Part shown: positions 1-8,120 of the stretch, piece after piece
How positions within the stretch are numbered: the first letter of the stretch is position 1
Layout: the number at the start of each line of letters is the position of its first letter
Origin: Hungateiclostridiaceae bacterium UBA3922
GTDB taxonomy: Bacteria > Bacillota > Clostridia > Acetivibrionales > DTU013
Assembly (NCBI GenBank): GCA_002386045.1
Contig: DGEQ01000120.1
Span: 14,885 to 41,705 of the forward strand
Length of the DNA stretch: 26,821 nucleotides
Reading direction: 5' to 3'
Made by a program: the position numbers and the translations under genes
The notes under the pieces: model-generated
Seen by the model: only the letters and a program-made list of their open reading frames with translations
What the model was told of the DNA's origin: nothing
The model's database searches: none

Positions 1-24
1 CTTTGGCCACTTGGGTATCCCTCC
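1..24 (-). tRNA. 5' end of a tRNA, probably tRNA-Tyr (partial, cut by window edge)
   Basis: Read on the minus strand, the sequence begins GGAGGGATACCC and continues AAGTGGCCAAAG, which is the acceptor stem 5' strand and D-arm of a tRNA. The D-loop form GGCCAAAG is typical of the long-variable-arm tRNA-Tyr of Firmicutes; some tRNA-Ser genes begin in a similar way. The anticodon lies outside the window, so the identity is inferred from the 5' third only. It lies 9 bases downstream of the CAU tRNA and is probably co-transcribed with it. Confidence 0.7.
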
Positions 25-33
25 GTATAAAAC

Positions 34-110
34 TGGTGGGCCTTCAGGGACTCGAACCCCGGACCAACCGGTTATGAGCCGGTTGCTCTGACCAACTGAG
101 CTAAAGGCCC
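34..110 (-). tRNA. tRNA with CAU anticodon (Ile2 favoured, elongator Met possible)
   Basis: On the minus strand this is a complete 77-base tRNA with an encoded CCA end (34-36). The acceptor stem is GGGCCTT/AAGGCCC, the anticodon stem is ACCGG/CCGGT, the anticodon loop is CTCATAA, and the T-arm carries TTCGAGT. The CAU anticodon is shared by elongator tRNA-Met, initiator tRNA and the tRNA-Ile2 whose C34 is modified to lysidine by TilS. The first acceptor pair is G-C, so an initiator is unlikely. C4-G69 and C5-G68 in the acceptor stem match what is known of TilS recognition, and the overall sequence resembles the Ile2 type of bacilli, so Ile2 is favoured by inference. Confidence 0.93.
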
Positions 111-127
111 GTAAAGTCACAAGGACA

Positions 128-156
128 AGTATAAAGCATAAGAAACGGCAAGTCAA
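128..156 (-). promoter_or_regulatory. Sigma-A type promoter of the tRNA genes
   Basis: On the minus strand a -35 box TTGACT (151-156) and a -10 box TATACT (128-133) are separated by exactly 17 bases. Transcription would start near position 120, about 10 bases before the tRNA 5' end at 110. The rest of 157-264 is AT-rich and holds no other feature I can support. Confidence 0.75.
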
Positions 157-264
157 GTAAAGATTTATCCAAATCTCAAAGGATATTCGCATTATCGTGT
201 CGAATACCAACTTCAGGCTCCGATCATGCAATTATCATAAAATGTTCTGCGAGGTGCTGTACAG

Positions 265-1905
265 ATGAGGGTATCTTTCCTTGGCGCAGCAAAAACGGTG
301 ACGGGTTCGTGTTTCCACATAGAAACCGATAACTGCAGTTTCCTTGTGGACTGCGGCATGTTCCAGGGAAGCAATGCAGATGAGGCGCGCAACCATGATC
401 CGTTCCCGTTCAACCCGGCCGGCCTGGATTTCGTAATACTGACGCATGCGCACGTGGACCATTCCGGCCGACTGCCAAAACTGTATGTCGACGGTTTCCA
501 GGGACCGGTATATGCAACTAAGGCGACAGCCGAATTATGTGCGATCATGCTGCCGGACAGCGGACACATCCAGGAATTCGAAAACGAATGGGTGAACCGC
601 AAACGCGCCAGGGCCGGACTTCCGCCTGTCAAACCCCTCTATACCGTACAGGATGCAGTGGATTGCATCAGGTTGTTCAGGAGTGTCCGTTATTACGAAG
701 AAATAAGGATAAATGACAGGGTAAGGGTGAAATTCAATGATGCTGGCCATCTCCTCGGTTCTTCCATAGTCGAGATTTGGGTAAGGGAAAACGGCCGCGA
801 GATAAAGCTCGTTTTTTCCGGGGACCTGGGGAACAGGGACATGCCCATACTGAGGGATCCGGACACGATCGAAAGCGCCGACTATGTTTTCATCGAGTCC
901 ACTTATGGGAACAGGGACCATATAAGAACGGAAAACAAGATCGACAAGTTCATTGAGATAATAAGGTCAACGAAAGAAAAGAGCGGAAACGTGATCATCC
1001 CGTCCTTTGCAGTCGGCAGGACGCAGGAGGTCATATATGAACTGTTCAAACAGCATGAGAAGAACGACAGGGAACTGAAAGAACTGCTGAAGATACCGGT
1101 GTATGTGGACAGCCCGCTGGCGGTTTCGGCCACGGAAGTATTCAGGAATAACCTGGACTGCTTTGACGAGGAAGCCAGGGAGTACATAAAAAACGGCGAC
1201 AATCCGCTGGATTTCCCGAGCCTTCGCTTCACCCGGAGCGCTGAAGAGTCGAAGGCACTGAATGAAAGCACCGAGAGCATGATCATAATCTCGGCCAGCG
1301 GGATGTGCGAAGCAGGAAGGATCAAGCACCACCTGAAGCACAACCTCTGGAGGAAGGAGTCTTCGATCGTTTTCGTCGGCTACCAGGCCGCAGGCACACT
1401 CGGGAGAAGGATCCTGGACGGGGCCAAAAAGGTCAGGATATTCGGTGAAGAAATAAACGTGGATGCCAGGGTCGAGATGCTGGAAGGACTTTCGGGACAT
1501 GCCGACCGGACCGGCCTGATGCACTGGCTGAAATCCTTCAGGAAAAAGCCGAGGCATATCTTCGTGGTACATGGCGAAGATGAAGCTATGAAAGAATTCG
1601 GGGACATGATATTCAGGGAGCTTAAGATCGTGCCGATCATCCCCGAATACGGCGAATCCTTCATGGTCACGGCTGAAGGCGTCGCACCTGCAGACAGGAA
1701 AGCGGAACGCGCAGAGAAGAGGGAAAGGTACGGGTTCAAGCGGCTTGAGATAGTACACATGCTCGACAAACTCAAGGATGAACTTGAAGAGGCATCCGCT
1801 ATCATTCGTGACGACCTGAGGACCGAAAAGGACGACATCGAGCTCGATAAGCTGCTCGAAAAGCTGCTCGCATTTGAGAAGTATATACTTGAGATCATCA
1901 AGTGA
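265..1905 (+). CDS. MBL-fold beta-CASP metallo-hydrolase (RNA-processing exonuclease family)
   Basis: This 546-residue protein belongs to the metallo-beta-lactamase/beta-CASP superfamily that includes RNase J and the CPSF73-like nucleases. The zinc-binding signature HAHVDH is at residues 61-66, followed by GHLLGSS (His162), GDLG (Asp187), the beta-CASP motif around ESTYG, SGHAD (His412) and VHGE (His436). The C-terminal SGHAD/VHGE part is the RMMBL (Zn-dependent RNA specificity) domain. The last 60 or so residues are charged and probably helical. The start ATG is preceded by a GAGGTG SD sequence 8 bases away. The family is intracellular and acts on RNA, but the true substrate of this bacterial subgroup is not well defined. 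It stands alone, with no obvious partner gene. Confidence 0.9.
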   Translation: MRVSFLGAAKTVTGSCFHIETDNCSFLVDCGMFQGSNADEARNHDPFPFNPAGLDFVILTHAHVDHSGRLPKLYVDGFQGPVYATKATAELCAIMLPDSGHIQEFENEWVNRKRARAGLPPVKPLYTVQDAVDCIRLFRSVRYYEEIRINDRVRVKFNDAGHLLGSSIVEIWVRENGREIKLVFSGDLGNRDMPILRDPDTIESADYVFIESTYGNRDHIRTENKIDKFIEIIRSTKEKSGNVIIPSFAVGRTQEVIYELFKQHEKNDRELKELLKIPVYVDSPLAVSATEVFRNNLDCFDEEAREYIKNGDNPLDFPSLRFTRSAEESKALNESTESMIIISASGMCEAGRIKHHLKHNLWRKESSIVFVGYQAAGTLGRRILDGAKKVRIFGEEINVDARVEMLEGLSGHADRTGLMHWLKSFRKKPRHIFVVHGEDEAMKEFGDMIFRELKIVPIIPEYGESFMVTAEGVAPADRKAERAEKRERYGFKRLEIVHMLDKLKDELEEASAIIRDDLRTEKDDIELDKLLEKLLAFEKYILEIIK

Positions 1906-1938
1906 ACAAAAAACACCTTTCATTTTTCGCATATTTGT

Positions 1939-1952
1939 AGTATTATAATACT
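1939..1952. promoter_or_regulatory. 14-base perfect palindrome containing a -10-like TATAAT
   Basis: The sequence AGTATTATAATACT is a perfect palindrome about 70 bases upstream of the symporter gene. It contains TATAAT (1944-1949) on both strands. I could not find a good -35 box at 16-18 bases, so it may be a weak promoter, an operator or chance in AT-rich DNA. It is the only notable element in the gap between the two genes. Confidence 0.3.
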
Positions 1953-2022
1953 GATTTATTGAAGAACGGCAGTTACGGCAGGTAATACTGCGTCAAAAAG
2001 CCAGCACGGAAGGATGGTAGGT

Positions 2023-3525
2023 ATGCTTAAGTTTGTCTTTTTAGTTCTTTTCATTGCTGTCATGGTCCTGGTCGGGATCATCAGCAGGAAAAAAGTCCAG
2101 AACGTACAGGATTTCTTTCTTGGCGGCAGGAAAATGGGACCGTGGCTTTCGGCATTCGCCTACGGGACCACATATTTTTCGGCCGTCATTTTCATTGGCT
2201 ACGCGGGCAAGATAGGCTGGAGCTTCGGCGTATCAGCGACATTCATAGGCATCGGGAATGCACTGCTGGGAAGCCTGCTTGCATGGCTCGTGCTGGCCAG
2301 GAGGACAAGAAGGATGACGCATGAACTCGGTGCGTCGACGATGCCCGAGTTCTTTGAAAAGCGATATGACAGCAAGGCGATGAAAATAGTGACGGCGCTG
2401 ATAATATTCGTATTCCTCGTGCCGTATTCGGCTTCGGTATACCAGGGGCTCGCATACCTGTTCGAGACCACCTTCGATGTTCCGTTCATATACTGCATGG
2501 CAGCCATGGCATTGCTTACCGGTGTATACCTGATGCTTGGCGGTTATGTGGCAACAGCACTGAATGATTTCATACAGGGCATAATAATGCTCGCAGGTGT
2601 GGCCTTCATGGTATTTTATATCCTTTCGAGCCCCGAAGTCGGAGGCCTGTCCGGAGGATTGCAGAAACTTTCACAGATACCGGGCGACGGGCCCGGCCTG
2701 GTGAGCCTGTTCAGCGCCCAGCCGCTGAACCTGCTCGGGCTCATCGTCCTGACCAGCCTCGGCACATGGGGACTTCCCCAGATGGTGCACAAGTTCTACG
2801 CGATCAAGGATGATGCGGCTGTCAAAAGAGGGACCGTCATTTCTACGGTATTCGCATTGATCATTGCAGGCAGCGCTTATTTCGTCGGCGCATTCGGAAG
2901 GCTCTTCCTCGACAACACGATGCCGGTAGGCGCCAACGGGAAGCCAAATGCCGACATGGTAATGCCCATGGTGCTTGAAAAAGCGTTGCCTGATGCGCTT
3001 ATAGGGATCATAGTCATACTGGTGCTTTCAGCATCGATGTCGACCCTTTCATCACTGGTGCTCGTATCAAGCTCCGCGATTTCGCTGGACCTGGTAAAGG
3101 GGACCCTTTTCCCGAACATGAAGAAGGAGAACGTGATGCTCCTTATGAGAGTGTTGTGCGGGCTGTTCGTCATATGCTCGTTCATGGTGGCGGTGACGCC
3201 CAACTCCATCCTGGCACTGATGTCCTTCTCATGGGGCACCGTGGCCGGAGCATTCCTTGCCCCGTTCCTGTACGGACTGTACTGGAAGGGTACGACGAAA
3301 GCCGGGGCGTGGGCAGGCTTTATCGGCGGTTTTGCCGTGTCGCTGGGCGGAGCGATCATATATAAAATGGATCCGGCCGTTGCCCCGAATATCGGTGCGG
3401 TGGCAATGGTCGTTTCGCTGGTGATCGTTCCCGTAGTCAGCCTGGTGACTGCAAAGATGCCCCGGAAACAGTTGGACGAAATATTTGACAAAGTTGAAGC
3501 CGGAACGCTTGAAATGGAGGCATGA
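2023..3525 (+). CDS. Sodium:solute symporter (SSS family)
   Basis: This is a 500-residue, highly hydrophobic protein with about 13 membrane segments, which is the size and layout of the SSS family (PutP, PanF, SglT relatives). Family features are the N-terminal VQDFFLGGRKMG stretch after the first membrane helix, the repeated small/Gly-rich helices, and SASMSTLSS in the middle (around residues 338-346), which corresponds to the sodium-site helix. An in-frame ATG at 2014 exists, but the SD GGAAGG (2008-2013) directly abuts it. The ATG at 2023 lies 9 bases from that SD and is preferred. Members import amino acids, organic acids, sugars or vitamins with Na+, and the sequence does not reveal the substrate. 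The next operon concerns aryl-pyruvate metabolism, so an organic acid or amino acid is a reasonable guess, but a terminator separates them. Confidence 0.88.
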   Translation: MLKFVFLVLFIAVMVLVGIISRKKVQNVQDFFLGGRKMGPWLSAFAYGTTYFSAVIFIGYAGKIGWSFGVSATFIGIGNALLGSLLAWLVLARRTRRMTHELGASTMPEFFEKRYDSKAMKIVTALIIFVFLVPYSASVYQGLAYLFETTFDVPFIYCMAAMALLTGVYLMLGGYVATALNDFIQGIIMLAGVAFMVFYILSSPEVGGLSGGLQKLSQIPGDGPGLVSLFSAQPLNLLGLIVLTSLGTWGLPQMVHKFYAIKDDAAVKRGTVISTVFALIIAGSAYFVGAFGRLFLDNTMPVGANGKPNADMVMPMVLEKALPDALIGIIVILVLSASMSTLSSLVLVSSSAISLDLVKGTLFPNMKKENVMLLMRVLCGLFVICSFMVAVTPNSILALMSFSWGTVAGAFLAPFLYGLYWKGTTKAGAWAGFIGGFAVSLGGAIIYKMDPAVAPNIGAVAMVVSLVIVPVVSLVTAKMPRKQLDEIFDKVEAGTLEMEA

Positions 3526-3581
3526 TCGCCTGTACCGGCAGGATGTGAGTGCTCAGAACAGGAACCGGGAAAACCGGAATG

Positions 3582-3609
3582 AAAAAGGCAGCCGTTAGCC
3601 GCGCTGCCT
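3582..3609 (-). terminator. Possible minus-strand terminator hairpin
   Basis: A 7-base-pair stem AGGCAGC (3586-3592)/GCTGCCT (3603-3609) has a run of five A on its left side, so on the minus strand it reads as stem plus TTTTT. No minus-strand gene enters here, so it would only stop antisense transcription coming from the ior side. It may instead just be part of the 3' UTR structure of the symporter transcript. Confidence 0.35.
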
Positions 3610-3635
3610 GTCCGGAACGGCACGATCGATATCAC

Positions 3636-3667
3636 GGGACATCCCTTGAACGGGCTTGTCCCTTTTT
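3636..3667 (+). terminator. Rho-independent terminator after the symporter gene
   Basis: The outer stem GGGACA (3636-3641)/TGTCCC (3657-3662), with an inner CCC/GGG pairing, is followed directly by TTTTT (3663-3667). It lies 110 bases after the symporter stop codon and just before a strong promoter, so it separates the symporter transcript from the ior operon. Confidence 0.75.
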
Positions 3668-3675
3668 GCTAAGGG

Positions 3676-3704
3676 TTTACAAAAAACATGCAAAAGATTA
3701 AAAT
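3676..3704 (+). promoter_or_regulatory. Sigma-A type promoter of the iorAB-paaK-ACT operon
   Basis: A -35 box TTTACA (3676-3681) and a -10 box TAAAAT (3699-3704) are separated by 17 bases. It follows the upstream terminator by 8 bases. Transcription would start near 3711, leaving a leader of about 100 bases before iorA. Confidence 0.7.
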
Positions 3705-3710
3705 AAAACG

Positions 3711-3760
3711 AGGCGAAGCCGAATGCCTGTTTTCCCGGATCCGGCGAACAGATCCGGATA
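3711..3760 (+). promoter_or_regulatory. Structured 5' leader of iorA
   Basis: The predicted leader contains a possible AGGC (3711-3714)/GCCT (3725-3728) pairing and a stable hairpin CCGGATC (3735-3741)/GATCCGG (3751-3757) with a 9-base loop. The second hairpin is not followed by a T run, so it is not a simple terminator. It does not match a riboswitch class I recognise. It could be an mRNA-stabilising 5' stem or a protein-binding site. Confidence 0.35.
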
Positions 3761-3813
3761 TATGGAAAGGTATTTAGAAATAACAGATACAAATATAGAA
3801 ATGGATGATAAGC

Positions 3814-5556
3814 ATGAAGGAATTGCTGTTGGGAAATGAAGCAGTCGCAAGGGGGGCTTATGAGGCAGGCGTAAGGGTAGCCACCGCATATCCCGGGACC
3901 CCAAGCACGGAGATAACGGAAAACATCGCAAAGTATGACGAAATCTACAGTGAATGGTCACCGAATGAAAAGGTGGCGCTGGAGGTAGCGATAGGCGCGT
4001 CGCTGGCAGGTGCAAGATCGATATGTTCCATGAAGCATGTTGGTCTCAACGTTGCGGCTGATCCGCTCTTTACGGTTTCCTATACGGGCGTGAACGGCGG
4101 GCTGGTCATAATGGTCGCTGACGACCCGGGTATGCACAGTTCCCAGAATGAGCAGGATTCAAGGTTCTACGCGCGTGCGTCACTGGTGCCGATGCTGGAA
4201 CCGTCGGACAGCCGGGAATGTAAGGATTATGTAAAGACGGCTTTTGAAATCAGCGAAAAATTCGACTGCCCTGTGATAGTAAGGCTTACCACACGTGTTG
4301 CCCATTCGCGGAGCCTTGTGGAGATCGGGGAAAGGAAAGGAATCGAACTCAGGCCGTATGTAAAGGATCCGTCAAAGTATGTCATGATGCCGGCAATGGC
4401 CAGGGGGCGCCACCTTGCGGTCGAAAAAAGGATGGCTGGACTGAGGAGTTACGCTGAAACTACGCCGCTCAACAGGATCGAATGGGGTGACAGGAAAATC
4501 GGCGTCATAACTTCGGGCATCTCGTACCAATATGCCCGTGAAGCCCTCGGTGACGTTTCATACCTGAAGCTTGGGATGGTATATCCGCTGCCGGAAGGCC
4601 TTATCAGGGAATTCGCCTCAAAAGTGGATAAATTGTATGTTATAGAGGAACTTGAGCCGTTTTTCGAAGAACAGGTGAAGGCTATGGGGATCGAGGTGAC
4701 AGGCAAGAACCTGCTGCCGGTCACAGGGGAATACTCGGCGACGCTGCTTCGGGAAAGACTGTGCGGCACCAAACCTGAAAAGGTGTTCGATATCGATTCC
4801 CAGGCGCCTGCACGGCCTCCCGTGATGTGTCCGGGATGTCCCCACAGGGGTACGTTCCACGTGCTCAAAAAGCTTAAGCTGACGGTGACAGGTGACATAG
4901 GATGCTACACGCTGGCAGCGCTTCCGCCTGCACAGTCCATGGATACCTGCGTATGCATGGGGGCAAGCGTCGGCATGGCACACGGGATGGAAAAAGCACG
5001 CGGCAGGGAGTTCGGCAGGAAGACGGTGGCGGTGCTTGGTGATTCCACGTTCATCCACTCGGGCATCACCGGGCTGATAGACGTGGTTTACAACAAGGGC
5101 TGTTCCACCGTGATAATCCTGGATAACTCGATCACGGGTATGACGGGACACCAGCATAATCCCACCACTGGCTTCACCATCAAGGGCGAACCGACGAAAC
5201 AGGTCGACCTTGAACTGCTGGCAAAGGCAGTTGGGATAGAAAGGGTGAGGATAGCCGATCCCTTCGACCTGAAGAATTTTGAAAAAGTAGTCAGGGAAGA
5301 GGTCGAGGCTGACGAGCCATCCGTAATAATCGCCCAGAGGCCGTGCGCGCTGCTGAAGCAGGTACGTTATGAAGGACCGCAGAAAATCAACGAAAACTGC
5401 CGTATGTGCAGAAGCTGCATGAGGATAGGCTGTCCGGCCATAGTAGACAAGGGTGATTCAATAGAGATCAACATCGCACTTTGCGTCGGGTGCAGGCTCT
5501 GCAGCAATGTCTGTGCTTTCAATGCGATAGAAAAGGCCGGTGATCAGAATGGATAA
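3814..5556 (+). CDS. iorA: Indolepyruvate ferredoxin oxidoreductase, alpha subunit
   Basis: IorA with IorB converts aryl-pyruvates (indolepyruvate, phenylpyruvate, hydroxyphenylpyruvate) plus CoA to aryl-acetyl-CoA and CO2, reducing ferredoxin. The 580-residue protein has the family's N-terminal pyrimidine-type domain (LLLGNEAVARGA, AYPGTPSTEI), CPGCPHRG in the middle, and a thiamine diphosphate domain with GDST and NSITGMTG. Two C-terminal [4Fe-4S] motifs use Cys529, 532, 535, 540 and Cys557, 560, 563, 567. The second motif ends in CA instead of the common CP. An ATG at 3805 is in frame but poorly placed; the ATG at 3814 follows GGATGA by 5 bases and gives the standard N-terminus. The gene overlaps iorB by 8 bases. 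The enzyme is oxygen sensitive, which points to an anaerobe. Confidence 0.96.
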   Translation: MKELLLGNEAVARGAYEAGVRVATAYPGTPSTEITENIAKYDEIYSEWSPNEKVALEVAIGASLAGARSICSMKHVGLNVAADPLFTVSYTGVNGGLVIMVADDPGMHSSQNEQDSRFYARASLVPMLEPSDSRECKDYVKTAFEISEKFDCPVIVRLTTRVAHSRSLVEIGERKGIELRPYVKDPSKYVMMPAMARGRHLAVEKRMAGLRSYAETTPLNRIEWGDRKIGVITSGISYQYAREALGDVSYLKLGMVYPLPEGLIREFASKVDKLYVIEELEPFFEEQVKAMGIEVTGKNLLPVTGEYSATLLRERLCGTKPEKVFDIDSQAPARPPVMCPGCPHRGTFHVLKKLKLTVTGDIGCYTLAALPPAQSMDTCVCMGASVGMAHGMEKARGREFGRKTVAVLGDSTFIHSGITGLIDVVYNKGCSTVIILDNSITGMTGHQHNPTTGFTIKGEPTKQVDLELLAKAVGIERVRIADPFDLKNFEKVVREEVEADEPSVIIAQRPCALLKQVRYEGPQKINENCRMCRSCMRIGCPAIVDKGDSIEINIALCVGCRLCSNVCAFNAIEKAGDQNG

Positions 5557-6124
5557 TCTGAATATCATGATAGTGGGAGTCGGAGGGCAGGGAACCCTTC
5601 TCGCAAGCAGGCTGCTCGGGAAAGTGGCCCAGAAACAGGGATATGACGTTAAGGTCTCAGAAGTCCACGGTATGTCGCAGAGGGGCGGAAGTGTCGTAAC
5701 TTATGTCAAAATGGGCAAAAAGGTATATTCGCCCATTATAGAAAAAGGCGAGGCGGACTTCCTGCTGGCCTTCGAAAAACTTGAAGCGCTGCGCTGGATA
5801 GATTATCTCAAAAGGGAAGGGACGCTGATACTGAACGAACAGGAAATCGATCCGATGCCTGTCATCACGGGAAGCACCAGGTACCCGGGAAGCATAACTG
5901 AAAAGCTAGAGGCTGCAGGCGTACGCATCCGTTCGATCGATGCTCTCAGAACCGCCATGGAATGCGGAAACATAAAAGCGGTAAACATGGTACTTATCGG
6001 CCTTCTGGCAGGGACATCGTCCATCGGGGAGGAAATCTGGATCAGGTCCCTGGAAGAGGTGGTGCCGCAGAAATTCCTTGACGTCAACATCAGGGCTTTC
6101 AACGCGGGGTACGGGGTGCGGTGA
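5549..6124 (+). CDS. iorB: Indolepyruvate ferredoxin oxidoreductase, beta subunit
   Basis: This 191-residue protein is the gamma-type (2-oxoacid oxidoreductase catalytic) subunit that pairs with IorA. It shows the glycine-rich start VGVGGQGTLLASRLLG, then SEVHGMSQRGGSV, the usual signature of this family, and has the usual family length. The ATG at 5549 lies inside the end of iorA, so the two genes overlap by 8 bases and are probably translationally coupled. A GTG at 5540 is also in frame, but the ATG gives the normal N-terminus. A gap of 163 bases without a clear promoter or terminator separates it from paaK. That gap carries only short stems, such as CGGGC/GCCCG at 6208-6220. Confidence 0.95.
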   Translation: MDNLNIMIVGVGGQGTLLASRLLGKVAQKQGYDVKVSEVHGMSQRGGSVVTYVKMGKKVYSPIIEKGEADFLLAFEKLEALRWIDYLKREGTLILNEQEIDPMPVITGSTRYPGSITEKLEAAGVRIRSIDALRTAMECGNIKAVNMVLIGLLAGTSSIGEEIWIRSLEEVVPQKFLDVNIRAFNAGYGVR

Positions 6125-6287
6125 CACTCCCCGGTATCGGGTATCCCTTTATGGTTGAGGAATGTCAACTTTGCTTCAGATTTTCAGCCTGTTGCTTTTG
6201 CGTGGGGCGGGCGGTGCCCGTAAACCCTGAAAGCTATTCTCACGGGAGGATAAAGGGCATAAATAAATATCAGAGGAGGGTTCTTTT

Positions 6288-7589
6288 ATGCTGTACTGGA
6301 ACCAGTCGCGCGAATGCATGCCCAGAGAGGAGATGCAAAAGCTTCAGAACGAGCGGCTGATCAAAACCGTCAAAAGGGTGTACCACAACGTTCCCTTTTA
6401 CAGGGCGAGGATGCAGGAGAAAGGTATAGAACCCGGGGACATAAAGGGTATCGAAGACCTCCCGAAGCTTCCGTTTACTTACAAGCAGGACCTCAGGGAT
6501 AATTATCCTTTTGGTACGTTCTCAGTGCCAATGTCCGAAATCGTGAGGATACACGCTTCTTCAGGAACGACCGGTAAAAAGACGGTAGTCGGATATACCA
6601 GGAGCGATATCGAGAGATGGTCGGAAGTCATGGCAAGGACCCTTGTCAGTGCCGGGGCTACAAAAGAATCGGTGATACAGGTGGCATACGGCTATGGTCT
6701 TTTCACCGGCGGGCTTGGTGCCCATTACGGAGCCGAGAGGATCGGGGCGTCCGTGATACCGATCTCGGGAGGGAATACCAGGCTCCAGGTCGAGATAATG
6801 AAGGATTTCGGCACCACGATACTTGCATGTACGCCTTCATATGCGTTGTACATGGCGGAAGAGATCGAAGAGGCAGGCATAAAGCTGAGCGAACTGAAGC
6901 TGAAAGCCGGTGTGTTCGGAGCAGAGCCATGGTCTGAGGCAATGAGGAATGAAATAGAAAGAAGGCTGGGAATACTTGCAATAGATATTTACGGGCTCAG
7001 CGAAGTCATAGGCCCAGGCGTTGCATCCGAGTGTCCCTGCAAGTGCGGTCTCCATATACAGGAAGACCATTTCATACCCGAGATCATCGACCCTGAAACA
7101 GAAGAAGTGCTTCCTCCCGGATCGACGGGCGAACTGGTCTTCACCACAATCACGAAAGAAGGCATGCCGCTGATACGCTACCGGACAAGAGACTTGTCCT
7201 CGCTGGATTATGAGAAATGTGACTGCGGAAGGACCCTCGTCAGGATGAGCAAGGTAACAGGACGTACTGACGACATGCTGATAATACGTGGCGTGAATGT
7301 ATTCCCGAGCCAAATAGAAAGCGTACTGCTCGAGATGGGAGAAACCGCGCCGCATTACCAGATCGTCGTGGACAGGGTGTCAAACCTCGACGTGATGGAA
7401 GTTTGGGTGGAAATGACACAGTCTATGTTCTCTGACGAGGTGAAGAGGATAGAGGACCTCGAGAAGACGATCAGGAAGCGTATAGAGGAAACGCTGGGGA
7501 TAAACGTGCAGGTCAGGCTCGTCGAACCGAAGTCCATAGAGCGCAGCCTGGGCAAAGCCAAAAGAGTGATCGACAAACGCAGGATATGA
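6288..7589 (+). CDS. paaK: Phenylacetate-CoA ligase (AMP-forming, PaaK family)
   Basis: PaaK-type enzymes activate phenylacetate or related aryl acids to the CoA thioester with ATP, giving AMP and pyrophosphate. The 433-residue length is typical. The AMP/ATP-binding loop SSGTTGKKT is at residues 91-99, followed by YGLSE, the YRTRDL motif and the C-terminal RGVNVFPSQIE, all standard for the family. A Cys-rich stretch (SECPCKCG and later CDCG) corresponds to the zinc-like site of anaerobic PaaK proteins. The start has a strong AGAGGAGG SD 8 bases upstream. Its place behind iorAB suggests that it handles the same aryl-acetyl-CoA pool; the exact acid and the direction in the cell cannot be told from sequence. 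Confidence 0.92.
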   Translation: MLYWNQSRECMPREEMQKLQNERLIKTVKRVYHNVPFYRARMQEKGIEPGDIKGIEDLPKLPFTYKQDLRDNYPFGTFSVPMSEIVRIHASSGTTGKKTVVGYTRSDIERWSEVMARTLVSAGATKESVIQVAYGYGLFTGGLGAHYGAERIGASVIPISGGNTRLQVEIMKDFGTTILACTPSYALYMAEEIEEAGIKLSELKLKAGVFGAEPWSEAMRNEIERRLGILAIDIYGLSEVIGPGVASECPCKCGLHIQEDHFIPEIIDPETEEVLPPGSTGELVFTTITKEGMPLIRYRTRDLSSLDYEKCDCGRTLVRMSKVTGRTDDMLIIRGVNVFPSQIESVLLEMGETAPHYQIVVDRVSNLDVMEVWVEMTQSMFSDEVKRIEDLEKTIRKRIEETLGINVQVRLVEPKSIERSLGKAKRVIDKRRI

Positions 7590-7680
7590 CAAAGCATGAC
7601 AGGCATGAAAAGCATGCGGCAAACCTGCTGCAGCATATATCCAGACCGGTGGAATCTCATATGTACGGGAGGTAATATCC

Positions 7681-8112
7681 ATGTTCGTGAAGCAAATCTC
7701 GATATTCCTTGAAAACAAATCCGGACGGCTTGCTGAAGTCACATCGATACTTGGCGACAGCGGGATAGACATCAGTGCTTTGTCATTGGCGGACACCACG
7801 AATTTCGGCATACTCAGGCTCATTGTCAACGACCCGGACAAGGCTGAGGAAGTGTTGCGTGAAAACGGCTTTACAACGAGCGTGACGTCTGTTACGGCAA
7901 TAGGTGTGAAAGACGAACCCGGCGGGCTGGCCGCTGCACTCGGGATACTAAAGGACGCAGGCATCGAAATCGAGTACATGTATGCTTTCGTCAGCAAGAA
8001 AGAGGATGAAGCCCTCGTGATACTGAAAACGGGAAACCCGGGCAAAACGGCCGAAATCCTCAGTTCCGGCGGGATCAGCGTACTGTCGGCGGAAGAAGTA
8101 TATGACCTGTGA
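7681..8112 (+). CDS. Tandem ACT-domain amino-acid-binding protein
   Basis: The 143 residues form two ACT domains in a row (about 3-68 and 70-140), with no enzymatic or DNA-binding domain. The first opens with QISIFLENKSGRLAEV, the classic ACT start. Stand-alone double-ACT proteins of this kind often sit beside PaaK and IOR genes. ACT domains bind amino acids, so it is a likely sensor or regulator of the operon's enzymes, perhaps for an aromatic amino acid (inference). The ATG follows an ACGGGAGGT SD by 8 bases. The 91-base gap after paaK contains three GCATG units spaced exactly 9 bases apart (7594, 7603, 7612) of unknown meaning. A strong terminator follows at once. Confidence 0.9.
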   Translation: MFVKQISIFLENKSGRLAEVTSILGDSGIDISALSLADTTNFGILRLIVNDPDKAEEVLRENGFTTSVTSVTAIGVKDEPGGLAAALGILKDAGIEIEYMYAFVSKKEDEALVILKTGNPGKTAEILSSGGISVLSAEEVYDL

Positions 8113-8120
8113 TGGATCAG

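Noticed and set aside
967..1932. A 321-codon minus-strand frame opposite the beta-CASP gene
   Set aside because: The sense frame has the full metal-binding motif set. The antisense product is low-complexity and resembles no family I know.
6208..6220. The GC-rich hairpin CGGGC/GCCCG as a terminator between iorB and paaK
   Set aside because: It has a 3-base loop and no following T run, and paaK has no promoter of its own, so the genes are more likely one operon.
6121..6360. A 79-codon plus-strand frame between iorB and paaK
   Set aside because: It overlaps the true paaK start in another frame, lacks an SD and encodes no recognisable protein.
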